In this document: positions 46,560-59,068 of the stretch, one piece after another | Numbering within the stretch: the first letter of the stretch is position 1 | Layout of the letters: the number at the start of each line of letters is the position of its first letter | Source of the DNA: Pampus argenteus | Lineage: Eukaryota; Chordata; Actinopteri; Scombriformes; Stromateidae | Direction: 5' to 3' | Assembly: GCA_036937835.1 (NCBI GenBank) | Contig: CM072866.1 | Coordinates: forward strand, 10,215,501 to 10,279,500 | Length of the DNA: 64,000 nt | Program-made: the position numbers and the translations under genes | Notes under the pieces: generated by a model | Database searches by the model: none | Told to the model about the DNA's origin: nothing | What the model saw: only the letters and a program-made list of their open reading frames with translations

Positions 46560-49500
46560 TTATATCATAGCATTAACACCTCTTTTCCTGCTCACTCCAC
46601 TTTGCCCCCCCGTTGCCCCCTTGCCTGTCTTCTTGCCTGTCTTTTTGCCTCGTCTGCGGCTGGGTGCGGAGTGGCCCGGCTTGGCTGTGGTGAAAGTGAT
46701 GCACTTGGAGTCCAGGTAGTCCACCAGCTTGGCAGCACCCAGGCGGATCCCTGCTGCTTTCAGTCGCTGCTGGAGCTGCGACAGGACCAGAGGCTGGTAC
46801 TGGAGGATCTGACTGTACAGTCCCGAGTCAGACAGGATGAAGGAGTGCACAGCCTGGAGGCGATCCTTCAGGCGTGTGGCTGACTGGGATGCTGAGATGC
46901 CACCATCACTATCTGAGTCGCCATTAGAGGAAAGACATAGCTCTGGGTTGGACCTGCTGAGAGGGAGGGGGGAGTAATTCACATATTAATGAAAGGGAAA
47001 GACATTTTTACAGCTTATGAAACCATGAAATGAAATCATCAAAAACGTCTTTCAGCACATTGTTTTGATTTTGTTGCTCTGTCTCTATGGGATGTGTAAA
47101 TGGGAAACGCTAATTTTTACAAAAACCTTATAGGGTGATGACATACTAGTGACATGTTTAGAGCTGGTTTTGCTGATTTCAAGAGGTCAGAAATAGATTA
47201 TTGAAGGGTTAAGTGGTCTTACTTAAGTGTAAAAGATTTGAGCAAAAGTAATATTGGTTCAGCCTTTACAATGAGTAAAGCGCACACTGTACCTTTCAGA
47301 TTCATCGCTGGCAGCAGCTGATGAGGTGGTAGAGCCCTGCGAGGAGGACAGCGGCGGCTCTGCCGCCTTCTCTCTGTTGAGCTTTACAGGAGAAATGGCA
47401 GCAGGCTCTTTAAACTTCACTGAGACTGGCCTGCTTCTAGCAGCAGCTGAACTGGTGGAAGGGGCCTTTATTAATTGAGCAGTGTGCCCCACAGAGGGTG
47501 CCTCATCCTCAGAGTCAGAGCTGACCAGCTGGTGGGTGTACTGGTGGATCTCCTTGAGTTTGAGGATCATCTTGCGTTTAGGTAAAGGCCGAACACCAAA
47601 CCTGTGCAGAGGAGTAAGGAAGTGGCATTTGTGATGGACAGACAAACAAACAGATAGACAAAAGAGCCACAGCCAGAAAGACTAAGTTGACACTAGGGGA
47701 GGTAATCGGATAGGCTACCTGTTCAGTTTGTTCTTCAGCTCCGGTGTGTCCATGTCAGAGTAGTGGGGCATGGGAGTGATCGGCACCACAGACCGACACC
47801 TTTTATTGTGCGACGATGCTACAAAGACACAAACAGAGAGATTCTAATGGACTGCCACTGATTTCTGAACCATAGCTTAATGAATAAAATAAATGTGTGC
47901 AGTGAAATGACTTAAATACGTAAAAACACACACAATCCAAAAGTACTTCACAAAACAACACGTCTACTCTCTTACACTCAGCGTACACTGTGTTCAAAGA
48001 AAAAAGGGCATAATGGAAAATAAATTGCAGCTACAGTTGCTGCTTATTCAAACCACATATCGGAGCTGCACTCATTTATTTTTTATTGAGGGTGCTATCA
48101 GTGAAAGGTGACACAAACTGATATCTGTTTATATTTTGGACCACCTTTCTAGTGAAGGAAATGTGACTTTAATAAAAAAAAAGTTCTTAACGTCTTAATG
48201 CTTTAGAATATGGAAATTATTATCAATGTTTCACAATGTCCAGATGATGGTTTGGCTCTTGATAGATCCTGTGTGCTTGTGAAGCACACAAAAATATATT
48301 TGACTTGAATCGTAAGTGCTGCGTTTAGAGTAAGACTTCTTACCTGGGGTTTTGGGTGGGGCAGAGGGGTTTACCCTCTGAGAGAGAGGAAGAACCTTAT
48401 CCTCGTCCTCATCCTCCCAGCTGTCCCATATTTTCGAGTCCAGGAGGCTGTTAACGATCTCTGGTGTGGTATGGGTCGTGGGATCAGGGAGTGGGGGGGT
48501 GAAGGAGGGGCCAATATGAGCCTGTTCACTGGTGGATAGTTGTGAACGGAGGGCTTTGGATGGAGTGGAGGCAGACGCACCTCCCTGACTGTTCAATAAG
48601 TGGACAAGGTGACTAGACTTAGCTCTTTCTAGGCTGCGCTCTTGTAGGCTGGATGCTTCGCTGTCCTCCAGCCTCAGACTGAAGCAGCCTGGATTTCCTG
48701 TCAAGTCAACACAGGCGTCAAGGCCCCATGAGTCATTGAACGCTATGGGGGGCTCGTCCATGTTCATGAAGCTCTGTTGGCATCTGGACTCGTCTGTAGC
48801 TTCGGCCTCTCCGTTTTCACCTTTTGCTTCTTCTTCTTCTTCTTCATCTGTGCCTTTACTTTCATGCTCTTTCTCTCTTCCTCGATCCTTATTTATTATT
48901 CCACTCCTCAGCTCAGACTCTGTGCCTTTGTGACTGCTGGACTCTACAGAATGTTGACTCTGACTAGAGGATTTAATTAGTCTCTGTGAACTCTGAAGGC
49001 CACTGTGAGAGGAAGAAGATGGTGGGTCTGAAGGGTCGGACAAGGGGGGAAGATGAAAGTTCCCCAAATCTGTCTTCTCTGGGCTTTCGGAGGACAACCG
49101 ATCCCTTTCTCGACTTGTCAGCCTTTGCTTATTAGACTCAATAAGCGGGGAGGTGGCAAGGACAGAGGGCTGGTGGAGGTCTGTATGCAGGGGTGTGCTG
49201 CTGTAAGGCTGTGGCTGGAGGTGAAAAGAAGTATCCTGCTCTGACGAAGCTTGGAGGAAATTGGGGTGTTTCAACTTGCAGACGCTGCCATCTGTTGGGT
49301 CAACGTGGGTTGAATTTCTGATTGGACTGTTGGAGGTCTGTGGCCTGTTGTTAAACGGTAAAGCAGGGGAAGAGAAAACACAGGATAAGGGTGATGAAGT
49401 GTCACTTTTAGGGAACAGCTGCGTCCTGCACATGCTGCTTTTGGTCTGAGTGGAGCTGGTTGTGGTGGTTCTTCTAGGCTGGACTGGTGTGGATGGGATC

Positions 49501-52500
49501 AGCCAGGAAACCTCTGGAGAACAGTCTACCGTATTCTGGTCACAACCGGAACCTGCTTGACTTGCAACCGTGACTGAAGGTGGCTCATTGGGACTAGAAT
49601 CCAAACTACTGAGCTCTTTGGGTTTTGGGATCAGCTGGGGTTTGATGTGTGTGTAGTTCGGCAGGGTGTGGACGACACAGGGAGAAGGCGGAGAAGGACT
49701 GCAGGAGCTAAGAACGGCAACATCTACCTCCATCTCCTCGCTCGAGTCAGACAAAACAATCAGCTCTGGTTTCTTCTCTTTCTGTGGGGAATCAGGAGAA
49801 AGGGGGACACAAATACTACGAGGACCTTGGCTTTCCCGCTTCAAAGGCAGACATTCTTCCAGTTCAGCAGCTTCTCCACCACCGTCCCAGTCAGCCGCTT
49901 TCCCAGGAGACAGGCCTGGGACAGGCAGGCTGGATGAACTGGATGGAGGGTTGAGGGAAAGGTCGTCCACTACACTTGCTGAGGACTGAAGCAAAGCTCT
50001 GCCGGACAGTTCAGATGAGGGTTTATGAGGAGACTGGTGTTGCTGGGATTGGAGGGTAGGTGTTTTTGGTGGAGCAGAGGTAGAATGTAATGAAGAGGAG
50101 TCTCCTTCTTCTTTGTAAACCCCCCAGGAGTCTGAGAAGAGACGGTTGTAGCTGCGATCTAGGCTGGAGTTCAGCTGGAGGCTTTTTTCACTGAATTCTC
50201 CTGATCTTCTTTTGGGTTCTGTCAATTTTGTGAACATGTCTCCATCTTCTTCCTCGTCAACCCTCTCCTCCAAGCTGTCTTCCTCTTCCTTCTTCCTCTG
50301 CGTGGCAGCAAACTCATAAATCTCCTCTATCTCCTCCTCATTCATCCGTTCTTCGTGCATCTCTCTGTCACCTGATGCGATGTCAGTGGCTTGTTCTAGA
50401 CCTTTCTCTTCATCTCCGCCTCCAACCGCATCTGTCAGCTCATCGTCATTGTCATCATCACCATCACCATCCTCCTCTTCATTCCACATGGAACGGAGGA
50501 GCTCCATAAAGGCCAGGTCTGTTTGGTCGTTGAGATGCTCTTCCTGGCTTGTGTATTCTGCTTCGACTCGGTGAAGCTCACAAAGCTGCTGCAGTTCTGG
50601 CAAATCAAACCTTAAAAAAACATGCAAAGAGAAGCAAGAGGAGTTGTGACAAAACTGTTTTCAATCATTCTAAAAAGTGTATGAATCACTCTGTATTTGA
50701 ACTCCACACTGACCTGGATGCCAGCTCTAGTACATGAGGCTGCAGTGACGCTGCGATAGAGTACTGGGTGGTGTAGAGGTACTGCAGCAGAGCCAACACT
50801 GCCTGTCCGGGTATGTCACTCATCAACACCCTCTGAGCTGCAGGCATTCCTTCCTCTTGCACCCCAAAACCACTTTCATGCACCTGAGAATGGCACAGAG
50901 GAGAGGCACAGACAACAGATATACAAATGGCAAGCATGAAAGGGGTCCATGTTGTACAGTTCTGTACATTTCTAGTCAAAAACGGTAAAGATGACTGTTA
51001 AGGAATGGAAATTTGTGTTACATGTTGGAAAGTCAAAATGGCACGTTCCATCCCGTTTTCAAAATCAAGTTCTGAATAGCTCAGTTCAGCTGAAAGGTCT
51101 TTAGCAGTGATGTGACCTCCACTGGAAAGCCTCCAAGAGTAGGAGTAGCTCAAATTTTTGGCCATTACATGTCCAATATTGTGACAGTAAAAGATGTTTT
51201 TTAATATTGTAATATTAATATAATATTTTAATTATGTAAACACTGGATTTACACACTACTAAAACATTAAATGTAACAGTCCCCTATGGTCTACTTAAAA
51301 AGTAAACAATGAAAACAGAAATAAAAACATAGGATACTGCATTCTTGTTCTTCTATTAGCAGAACTGCTATCAATGCAGTAATAGCTTTTACCATTTCGG
51401 CCAGCAGGGGGCATCGAGCGTACACCATGAAGGAATGGGCAAAGTAGACCTCTCCACTGTCCACCTGGAGCTGCACATCACTGAGCTGAGGGTTGTTCAC
51501 CATGCTGCTCAGCTCTGATGCCAGCCTGGACAGCGCCACCTACAGAGGAAACACCAGCAGGGTGTCAATGCGCCACATAACAAATAATACAACGGACAGA
51601 AATACTGATGTTATGTGTCACATGTACAATCTAAGTTTGGGAAACTTTGCGGACTTGCTGTACATTAGCAAAATTAAATTAAATTAACAATGTTTTCTAT
51701 TACAAATAAATGCTTCTTTTGTATCTATAATGTTTGTCAAACTCTTCATTTATGAATAAAAATGTATTGTAAGTAATGTGAAACAAACCAAGATCTGGAA
51801 GAAGACATGCACTGACTGAGATTCAGTCAGATACAGACTGTGTGCTGGAAAGCATCCAGGCCAGAAACATTTATAATTCTGATTTTATGTGATTACACAC
51901 GGTCTTACTGATTGGTGGCTGCTGTGCTCTTTATCTGCTCCTGGCTGATCAGTTGTTCTTGCTTGGCGGTGGGTGTCCTCTGTGCGTGCATGCAAAGTTT
52001 CTGGTAGAAAGCCACTCGCACAGAGGTCAGCCTGCTCTTCTGTCTCCTCCAGGATGAAGCCGCTCAGATGGAGGTTTGTGGACAGGCCGGCGCTCTTGTC
52101 TGTGGGAACGTGGACGATCGCAACTTGAATGTACAGAATTTCAAAGTAAACACTATATTAATAGAACAACAATGATTCCTAGATATCAGTATGTATTATA
52201 CTGTATATACAAATACATACTGTATGTAAATCAGAAAAATTTGGAGGCAGGCATTATGTATAGGAACAACAATAAAAAGGTTTTATGATTTATAAAAAGT
52301 AGTAAGATAAACAATTTGACTATAATATATATTACCCATAAAGTATTCAGGAAATATATTCACCATTATAATAACTTTGTACAGACTTTGTTCCACTTTG
52401 TTATTAAAAATTACCTACAAATGTTACAGTCTGTGGTACTATGTGTTACCTTTGGCAGGGCCTGGAGCAGTGTAGCCACACTGGGTGAAGGTCATGCCAT

Positions 52501-55500
52501 CTTCAGCCAGCTCCATCAGGTCACGGAGGGCCTGGCTGCTGACCGGGAGCTGTCCCGTCCCTGCAGTGGAGGGAGCTGGAGAGGAGGAGGGTGGGATGGA
52601 AGGTCTGGTTTTTGTGACAGGAGTTCCTTCACTCACATGTTGGAGAGTTGCATCAGGCGTATTGCTAGAGCTGGAGGAGACTACATCAGTCTAGAAGTGG
52701 AGAGTGAGAGAGAAATGTAGGTGAGCAGCTAACACAAACAACTGAATTACCTGGTCACAGTAACTGAGAAATAAAATAAACGTGACACACTACACATTAT
52801 GAAAACACATCGTTGGTCTCTCTCACCGTTGCCGATTCCCAAGGCGTGATGAACTCCCTAAGCTCTGGGGTGTAGAAATCAGACAAACAGGTGGAGCCTT
52901 GGTTCAGCAGCGCACTCTTCTGCCAGAGGGGGGCAGCACCACTCCATCCGGGCAGGCTGCTGGAGCAGCGGGTCGGGGTGGGGGGAGATGGAGCCCAACT
53001 GCGTAGGAGGAGAACAGAAACGCGTTCCTGCAACCTCGTCTGGGCCGTTTTAGCATCCTGAACAAGGAGGAGCAGAGGAGAACGGGGGGCGGTGCCCTTT
53101 TTCCTCTTCCCACGTCCCTTACCTGCTCCAAGAAGCGGAGAGGAGAGAGATAGAATCAAATGCATTCTGCATCTGAAGATCCATAATCCTGCACAGAGCT
53201 TGATTATATTAGTATATTCTTTCAATCGCCTACCGTAATTTATAACTTTAGGTACTCCAATGAAAAGACAGTAACAGATACACCACTTCAGACGCTGCCA
53301 AACACACACAGACTGTATCTTTAAATATTTGTTTCAGAATGAAACAACGACATGAATCACTAAAGGTGTAAAAATTGCCTCTAGGGAGTACATACTTGTT
53401 ACAGTAAACATTTTCTTCAACACACACACACACCCTGTCATAGACACATCGGAAATTGGTTCCTTAATGGATCAAAAGTTTGGAGGAGCACCTTATTAAA
53501 TGGTAGCTATTTGGCATCTTGCTAAAGTACACTACAGTAGAGCAGATACTGATTGCAACAGAGGTGTGTGAACCTGGTTGTGCAGCTGAAGAGCAGTGTC
53601 CTCTCTCCCTATGAAGTATTCACTGGCCATGTAAGCATTCTGGCTACCAGGTGATACGTTATTGCTTTCATCATAAAACACTTTTGTCTTGACACTGGAG
53701 TGATGTGACTGTACCTGCGTCTGGCCTCCACTTCAACACGGGAGTCATGGAGGCGTGAGAGGCAGTAGTCTCCGTTTGTGACTCTCTCTCCTGTTCCAGC
53801 AGGGAAGTCGACAAAGCCAGGGCCACCATTGTGTCTTCGTCCAGGGGTTCAGTCTTCTTCCTGGACTTCTTCTTTGCTGGGAGGCCCGGCTTGGATGGAC
53901 CTTTCCTTTTAGTGCCTCCAGTCTGTGCACTGAACAAGACAAATGCAAATATAAGAACTGTCCCAAACTGTCCCCAGGACGGAAAAAGATCAACATTCAA
54001 TGAAACATGACTGATTTACATTAAACATGCTGTTAATCAGTCTGATTGATATTATTAATTCCTTAGAGCCAGGCAATCAGAGAAACTTAATTTTAGTGCT
54101 TTCCTGTTTCCTCTAGATGTAATTTATTTTCCTGAGTAACGGCACTTACTTGCAAGTGCAATATTAAAGTGATTACAGCCATCTGTTTGAAAGTATACAG
54201 GGTGAGCAGGTGTGTTAATCCTTATGGCTGATCAGTGTATAATTCTCCTGCGCTGTGACTTGATTGATAGAAGTGCTGAAGCCGACTCACAGGGTGTTAG
54301 CAGCGGCGGTGCTCCGGCTCTCCTCAGTTTGTCTTTGCAGAGCCTGCAGCAGGACAGCTGGGGTGACGCCCATGTCTGAGGAGCAGCGCTTCAGGTGGGT
54401 GGTACGACTCTTCTGCGACTTGAACTTCTTGCCGCAGATGGGACAGTCAGGGACACCGGGAGACAGCGGAGGAGCTGGGACATGGATTTCACTCTCATCC
54501 AAACACCTGCAAAGAGGGATTACAGAGGGATGTTGTGCGTTTTTATTTGTGGGTAACCTGTCACTGATGTTTGCCTTTCCTCTCCCTGACAAGGCCTAGA
54601 TATTTACTTCCCTATTCTCTTATCTTCCTTTAATAGTGGCAACTAATAGGATTCACCACCAGTCTGTGTAAACATTTGTGCAATTTGTTTAGGAAGCTTG
54701 CTGTCAAGATGTGTTATCTCATGTTCCTGTTGAGAGTCACTCTAGATTAGAGCTTCAGTCCAGCCTACAGTGTAAATATAAATGTTCAGACCTGTTGAGG
54801 TGCTGCGTGCGCCCCTCAGGAGTCATATGTGACATCTCTCTGTGACAGATCTGACAAAAGAAGAGGCCTCCATCCTCCAGGTCCACCATCTGGGCCTCTG
54901 CTGCTTCCCTGTCCAGCTCCTGCTGCAGCCGCAGGGCCAGAGCCTTGTCACTGTCCAGACACTTCAGCTGGAGCCCTGAGCTGGAGGATTCTGGAGTATC
55001 TGGGCACAGAGAGGAAGAAGAGGCAGATACAGATACAAGAAAAAGGTTTACTGGTGTTACTGGATTTAAACTGGGTGATGTACTGATACTAGATAATGTG
55101 TATTGATATGATATTGTAATTTGACGCTTCAGTTGTGTCCTTCTAGCCTTTAAAAGCTGCATGACAGTTAATACGACTCTTTGAAATTCTAAAATGAAAC
55201 TATTATATTAAAAATCTTATATTAGCTATAGTGGGATATTTGGTAAACGTATTTTGAGATATTTTATATTCGTTAATTTCCCTCAACATTTTCCAATTCT
55301 AGTGTGTACTGTGGTCGAAGAACAAATAAAACCTATATTCTGTAAAATTCCCATAGATTTATACTTCCACGACAATTGTTAGTATTTGTTTCATGTCCTG
55401 CATGTAGGATTGTGATTCAAACCAAAGCTCAAACAAAATTAAAGCCCATGAATACACACGAACAGCGGTATTATATTAGTTATGCAAAAATAATAAAATC

Positions 55501-56062
55501 AAGTTGAGAAATCACATCTTTTATCTCTGCTGCGCTCTGTGTTGAGAATTTAGCATACAGGAAATCTTTGTGAAGAGCATCACGTCATCTCACCTGGTGT
55601 TTCTGCCGGTCGAGGAGCAGGATCACAGTCACTGTCCCGTCCTGTTGGCTGGCTCCTGTCCTTGTGCAGCATCCTCTGAGGACTGGCTCTCCTGAATTGT
55701 TGCATTCTGTTGAGCACTTTGTCTTTCGCCCTCAAACCTCTCTCAGCTCTCCACCCTGCTGCTGCTGCTGCTGCTGCTGCAGAAACAACTGAATGGGTAG
55801 AAACAGATGACCCAGCATCTGCATTGACCACAAGCTGCTCTGCTTCACTACGAACAGGCTGAGTCCCATCGACAGCTGCGACACACTTTGACCCAGAGCC
55901 ACCGTCTCTTCTGTTATTTCTTCTCCTCTTGTCTCCATCACCTGCCTGACTGGAGGGCGGATGCTCTGCTTTCCTTGGCTGCCTGGGCTCCCCTGGTTTC
56001 TTGCGGACTCGTTTCAGCAGCTTTGAGCAGAGGTCTACAAAATCCTGGTCCGAGTCGTCCAT
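46560..56062 (-). CDS. slx4: Structure-specific endonuclease subunit SLX4 (FANCP/BTBD12)
   Basis: Nuclear scaffold for SLX1, MUS81-EME1 and XPF-ERCC1, acting in Holliday junction resolution, crosslink repair and telomere maintenance. Thirteen exons in transcription order: 56062-55594, 54999-54792, 54506-54291, 53929-53715, 53122-52827, 52690-52450, 52099-51909, 51539-51393, 50883-50714, 50610-48344, 47818-47719, 47601-47293, 46956-46560. They sum to 5226 nt, 1741 aa (human 1834). Domains: MDDSDQDFVDLCSKLLKR start; two UBZ4 zinc fingers (C205-C208-H223-C227 and C247-C250-H263-C267); BTB domain from about residue 613 (SDVQLQVDSGEVYFAHSFMV, then QAVLALLQYLYT); a SUMO-interaction-like ELIVLSDSSEE in the 2.27 kb exon; SAP domain across exons 11-12 (MDTPELKNKLNRFGVRPLPK); and the C-terminal SLX1-binding helix-turn-helix-like domain (ILQYQPLVLSQLQQRLKAAG). 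Eight alanines (55757-55780) lie in exon 1. Confidence 0.93.
48344..50610 (-). other. slx4 giant exon, low-complexity linker between BTB and SAP
   Basis: A single 2267-base exon coding about 755 residues, rich in Ser, Glu, Asp and Pro and mostly disordered-looking, with acidic runs (EEDGDGDDDNDDE, EEEEEEAKGE) and many Ser-Pro/Thr-Pro sites. It begins with RFDLPELQQLCELH, the end of the BTB region, and ends APPKTPG. The ELIVLSDSSEE motif lies near 49735-49765. Confidence 0.85.
54291..54999 (-). other. slx4 tandem UBZ4 ubiquitin-binding zinc fingers (exons 2-3)
   Basis: First finger FFCQICHREM ... RTQHLNRC with spacing C-x2-C-x14-H-x3-C; its final cysteine codon is completed across the exon 2/3 junction. 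Second finger DCPICGKKFK ... TTHLKRC with C-x2-C-x12-H-x3-C. In SLX4 these fingers bind ubiquitin chains and recruit the scaffold to crosslinks. Both finger ligand sets are intact. Confidence 0.85.
55757..55780. repeat. (GCA)8 coding trinucleotide run in slx4
   Basis: Eight consecutive GCA codons (tgc on the + strand) giving eight alanines in exon 1. A pure triplet run of this kind is likely length-variable. Confidence 0.85.
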
Positions 56063-56559
56063 GATAATGAGCTTTTTTTCACTTTAAAAGGCCATGACAG
56101 TATGTCCCGAGTTGTGACAGTTATCCTGCAAAGGACCAAACCGGTTTGGACCAGCTAGTGTCTGCAGCTTGTTTCATGGACATATTGACAGTTTCACTCA
56201 ACTTGTTTTTATCAATAATTAACATTAAACATTGACAGACAGAGAAAGATGGCTTTAGTGCACTGCTAATGCAGAATACAATGCATACAGCTACATTATC
56301 ATTTAACACAAAACCGACTCAAATGCTCTGCAAAAACAGTCTGGAAGCAGACGTTTGTGGTGAAAATATTCTGTCTGACGTTAGCTCATCATGCTAACAC
56401 TTTATTCTCACCCGGGTTTGATGAATTTGCTCTCCAGCTTCAGCATTTCTGCCTTATCGCGTGTTTTTTAAAATTTAAATTGCACATATTTATTAATTAT
56501 GCTATAAATAAAACGGACAGAAACCCCTGGGGTTTATTTTCATTTCAAAATTACTCATT

Positions 56560-56640
56560 CGACCGCTTCATATCAACTTCCGGTCATGTGACAGTGAAAG
56601 GGATCACGTGATAGTATCGCACTGATGGGACCGGTGCATG
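56560..56640 (-). promoter_or_regulatory. Probable slx4 promoter elements
   Basis: About 500 bases upstream of the slx4 ATG: an ETS-type CCGGAAGT on the minus strand (56576-56583), GGTCATGTGAC next to it, and a perfect TCACGTGA E-box (56604-56611). This cluster is typical of housekeeping promoters. The transcription start is not directly visible. Confidence 0.45.
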
Positions 56641-58180
56641 CCATAAATGTCGTTTTTTTTAAAAAAAAATCACAATATTTTCTCTTTTGTTTAAAGATTT
56701 CATATTTTTTGAATCCTCCAAAATCTTTTCACAAATTATTCTAATTTCATTTTCTGATGTATTTACTATATTTTGTATTGTTTTACTTTGTCATTGTCCT
56801 CATCCTTCTATTTTGTATTCCCTGTAAAGACATCATTTTAATTCACAATGTTTAACATTTGGACTGTGATGAAATGTAATAAGTTATGATAAATAAAATG
56901 TATATATAAATTACATTTAGTATTTTACTTCATACTCCATATTTATGTTACATCATCTGAACAACTATGGATTATTGTCAGTTACTTCCGCTTCTAGTCA
57001 AATAGCAGATACTTGTCATTATATCATATCCCTATAAAGTAGAAAAGACTACATCTATGCGATGCATATTTATCCCAATTGTCCTATATTTTGTCATATA
57101 CCTGTGCAGCTGAGAAAATGTCTGAGCACAGTGGTTCAGACAAATCGCAAGATATATAGAAACTCGAGAAAGAAGTCATGTTACTTACACCACTTCAGCT
57201 TATTCCTTATATTCTGATTTTACTGTGTTGAAAATGAGCGCAAATCTAGACATAAATGAAACCTCTGTTTACACATCATTTACTCTCAACTCATTTCTCA
57301 TCTGTGCCATTTTCTCTTCTTTCTAATCAACTATAAACTTGTACCCCACACGTGAAATTCGTGCACACTGCAGCATACCGAAGCAAATCAATCAGGCACT
57401 TACAAGTCCTGAAACACGCCATTATTGTAAATCGAGTATTAATTAGACTACAAATAAACTACAATGACTAATTAATTAATTAATCAATCTCACTGTGCTG
57501 TGATTAGACATTTACCCTCCACTCTATCTCTGTTAGAAGTTCCCAAATATCAGCTGTGTTTCTAAGGCTACAAGTTACAAACATTTACTTGGCATGTTCA
57601 ATTTGCAGAATTTCAGGAAGATAATACTGTTTAGGAGTAATCTAAAAAGACACAAGGCTTCAATCCTGATGAACATCTCTGGACACGGCCACTAATTTGT
57701 CCATCCAGTGAAGATAAAACACCGCTGAGCTGAAACAAATGAACACAAAGCAACAGGAGTGATGCGTCATTATTTAGTCAACAGAGTACTGGAGTTCTTC
57801 TGTTGCACACAGTTTATTTAACAATATGGTATATAAGTAAGAAATGAGTCTTTTACCAGTTTATACAGTGATTTCTTTCTCTCTTCCTTATATTTATAGT
57901 ATTTTGCTTAATAACTTGATTTACAATAGGAGAAAAAGTAAATCCCCCCTAATTCAAGTTTTTGTGAGAGAGGAATGAGCTTTGATAACATTTAGTTTTC
58001 CTCAGGGTAAATCTCCAATGTGCCTTCATCTCTAGATCGCACACACAGCTTAGTGTAAAATTTAGAGGATGGGGCATCATCTGAGATGTGGCCCAACCGG
58101 TGATCATTCCACCTCAGCTTAGGGGGCTGGTCTCTTTCTCACACTCTCTTTACACTTTACAACATTTGTATGACAAAAAA
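56641..58180. other. slx4 to crebbp intergenic region
   Basis: Strongly AT-rich DNA with no ORF of note and no recognised repeat. Confidence 0.6.
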
Positions 58181-58188
58181 GTATGACA

Positions 58189-59068
58189 TTTATTTTTTTT
58201 TTCTCCTTTTTTTATGTCAAAGCAACAATTTTCTACACCTTTCAAATTCCAGGCCACTGAGATGTAGGCTGCAGTCCGTGTGTTTCTTTTAGTGACTGTG
58301 AGGGTTTTATGTCAGTGTCTTCATGTGCGCCTGCATACATGCCCATGTATACACAACCTGCCGCAGTCCATTTCCTATTTTAATACAACTGAGTGCTCTT
58401 CATACACACAAAGAGGAAGGGAGCGGTCTCTGTCCCTGAACGCATCATCTTGGAGTAATAGTACAACGTATGATTACAATTGCCAGAACATATAACAGCT
58501 TGAGAAGAGAACAAAAACCTGGCCCAATTCCCAGACAAATTATTTTTACAGTTTCAACACAAAAATGCTTTACGTTTTTTTTTTCCAAAGGTACAAAATA
58601 AAAAGATATGAATAATATAATGCAATTGTACATTTTCTTAAAAAAAAACAGAAAAAAAAAGAAACAAGAAAGGCATGAAACCATACCAAAACAAACCAAA
58701 AATAAATTGAGTATTGAACACATTTGGTCTCAACCAAAAAATATATTCTTTGTGATTTAAATTTCATTTAAGAAGCATCTTGCAAATCCCTCAACATCTT
58801 AAGGAAGAAACACCCATTACTTGGGTTTAGGAAACAATTACATTCCCTAGAAGTGTTGACTTTTTTTGTTTTTTCCCTTGACCAAATTTTTTTTCTTTTT
58901 ACAACAATTGAAACTTTTTACATGTCAGTACAAAAAGAACGTTTTCAACCTTAGAAAGAACAAACAAAGTCCTCTAACGGGATAACGACTCTGAGGGGAA
59001 CTGGGAAGATGTGTGGGAGGAAGGGTCCCTGGGAGGGAGATTGTGTTCTTTATTTCCCAGCAGAAATG
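58189..59068 (-). other. Probable crebbp 3' UTR
   Basis: Minus-strand sequence after the crebbp stop. A hexamer read as AATAAA on the minus strand is at 58189-58194 (TTTATT on +), giving about 880 bases of UTR; the hexamer at 59049-59054 seems too close to the stop. The region has several A/T homopolymer runs (near 58580, 58640 and 58865-58900). End point is inferred. Confidence 0.4.

Noticed and set aside
48736..50574. Plus-strand ORFs rich in Ser and Phe
   Set aside because: Antisense shadows of the large slx4 exon.
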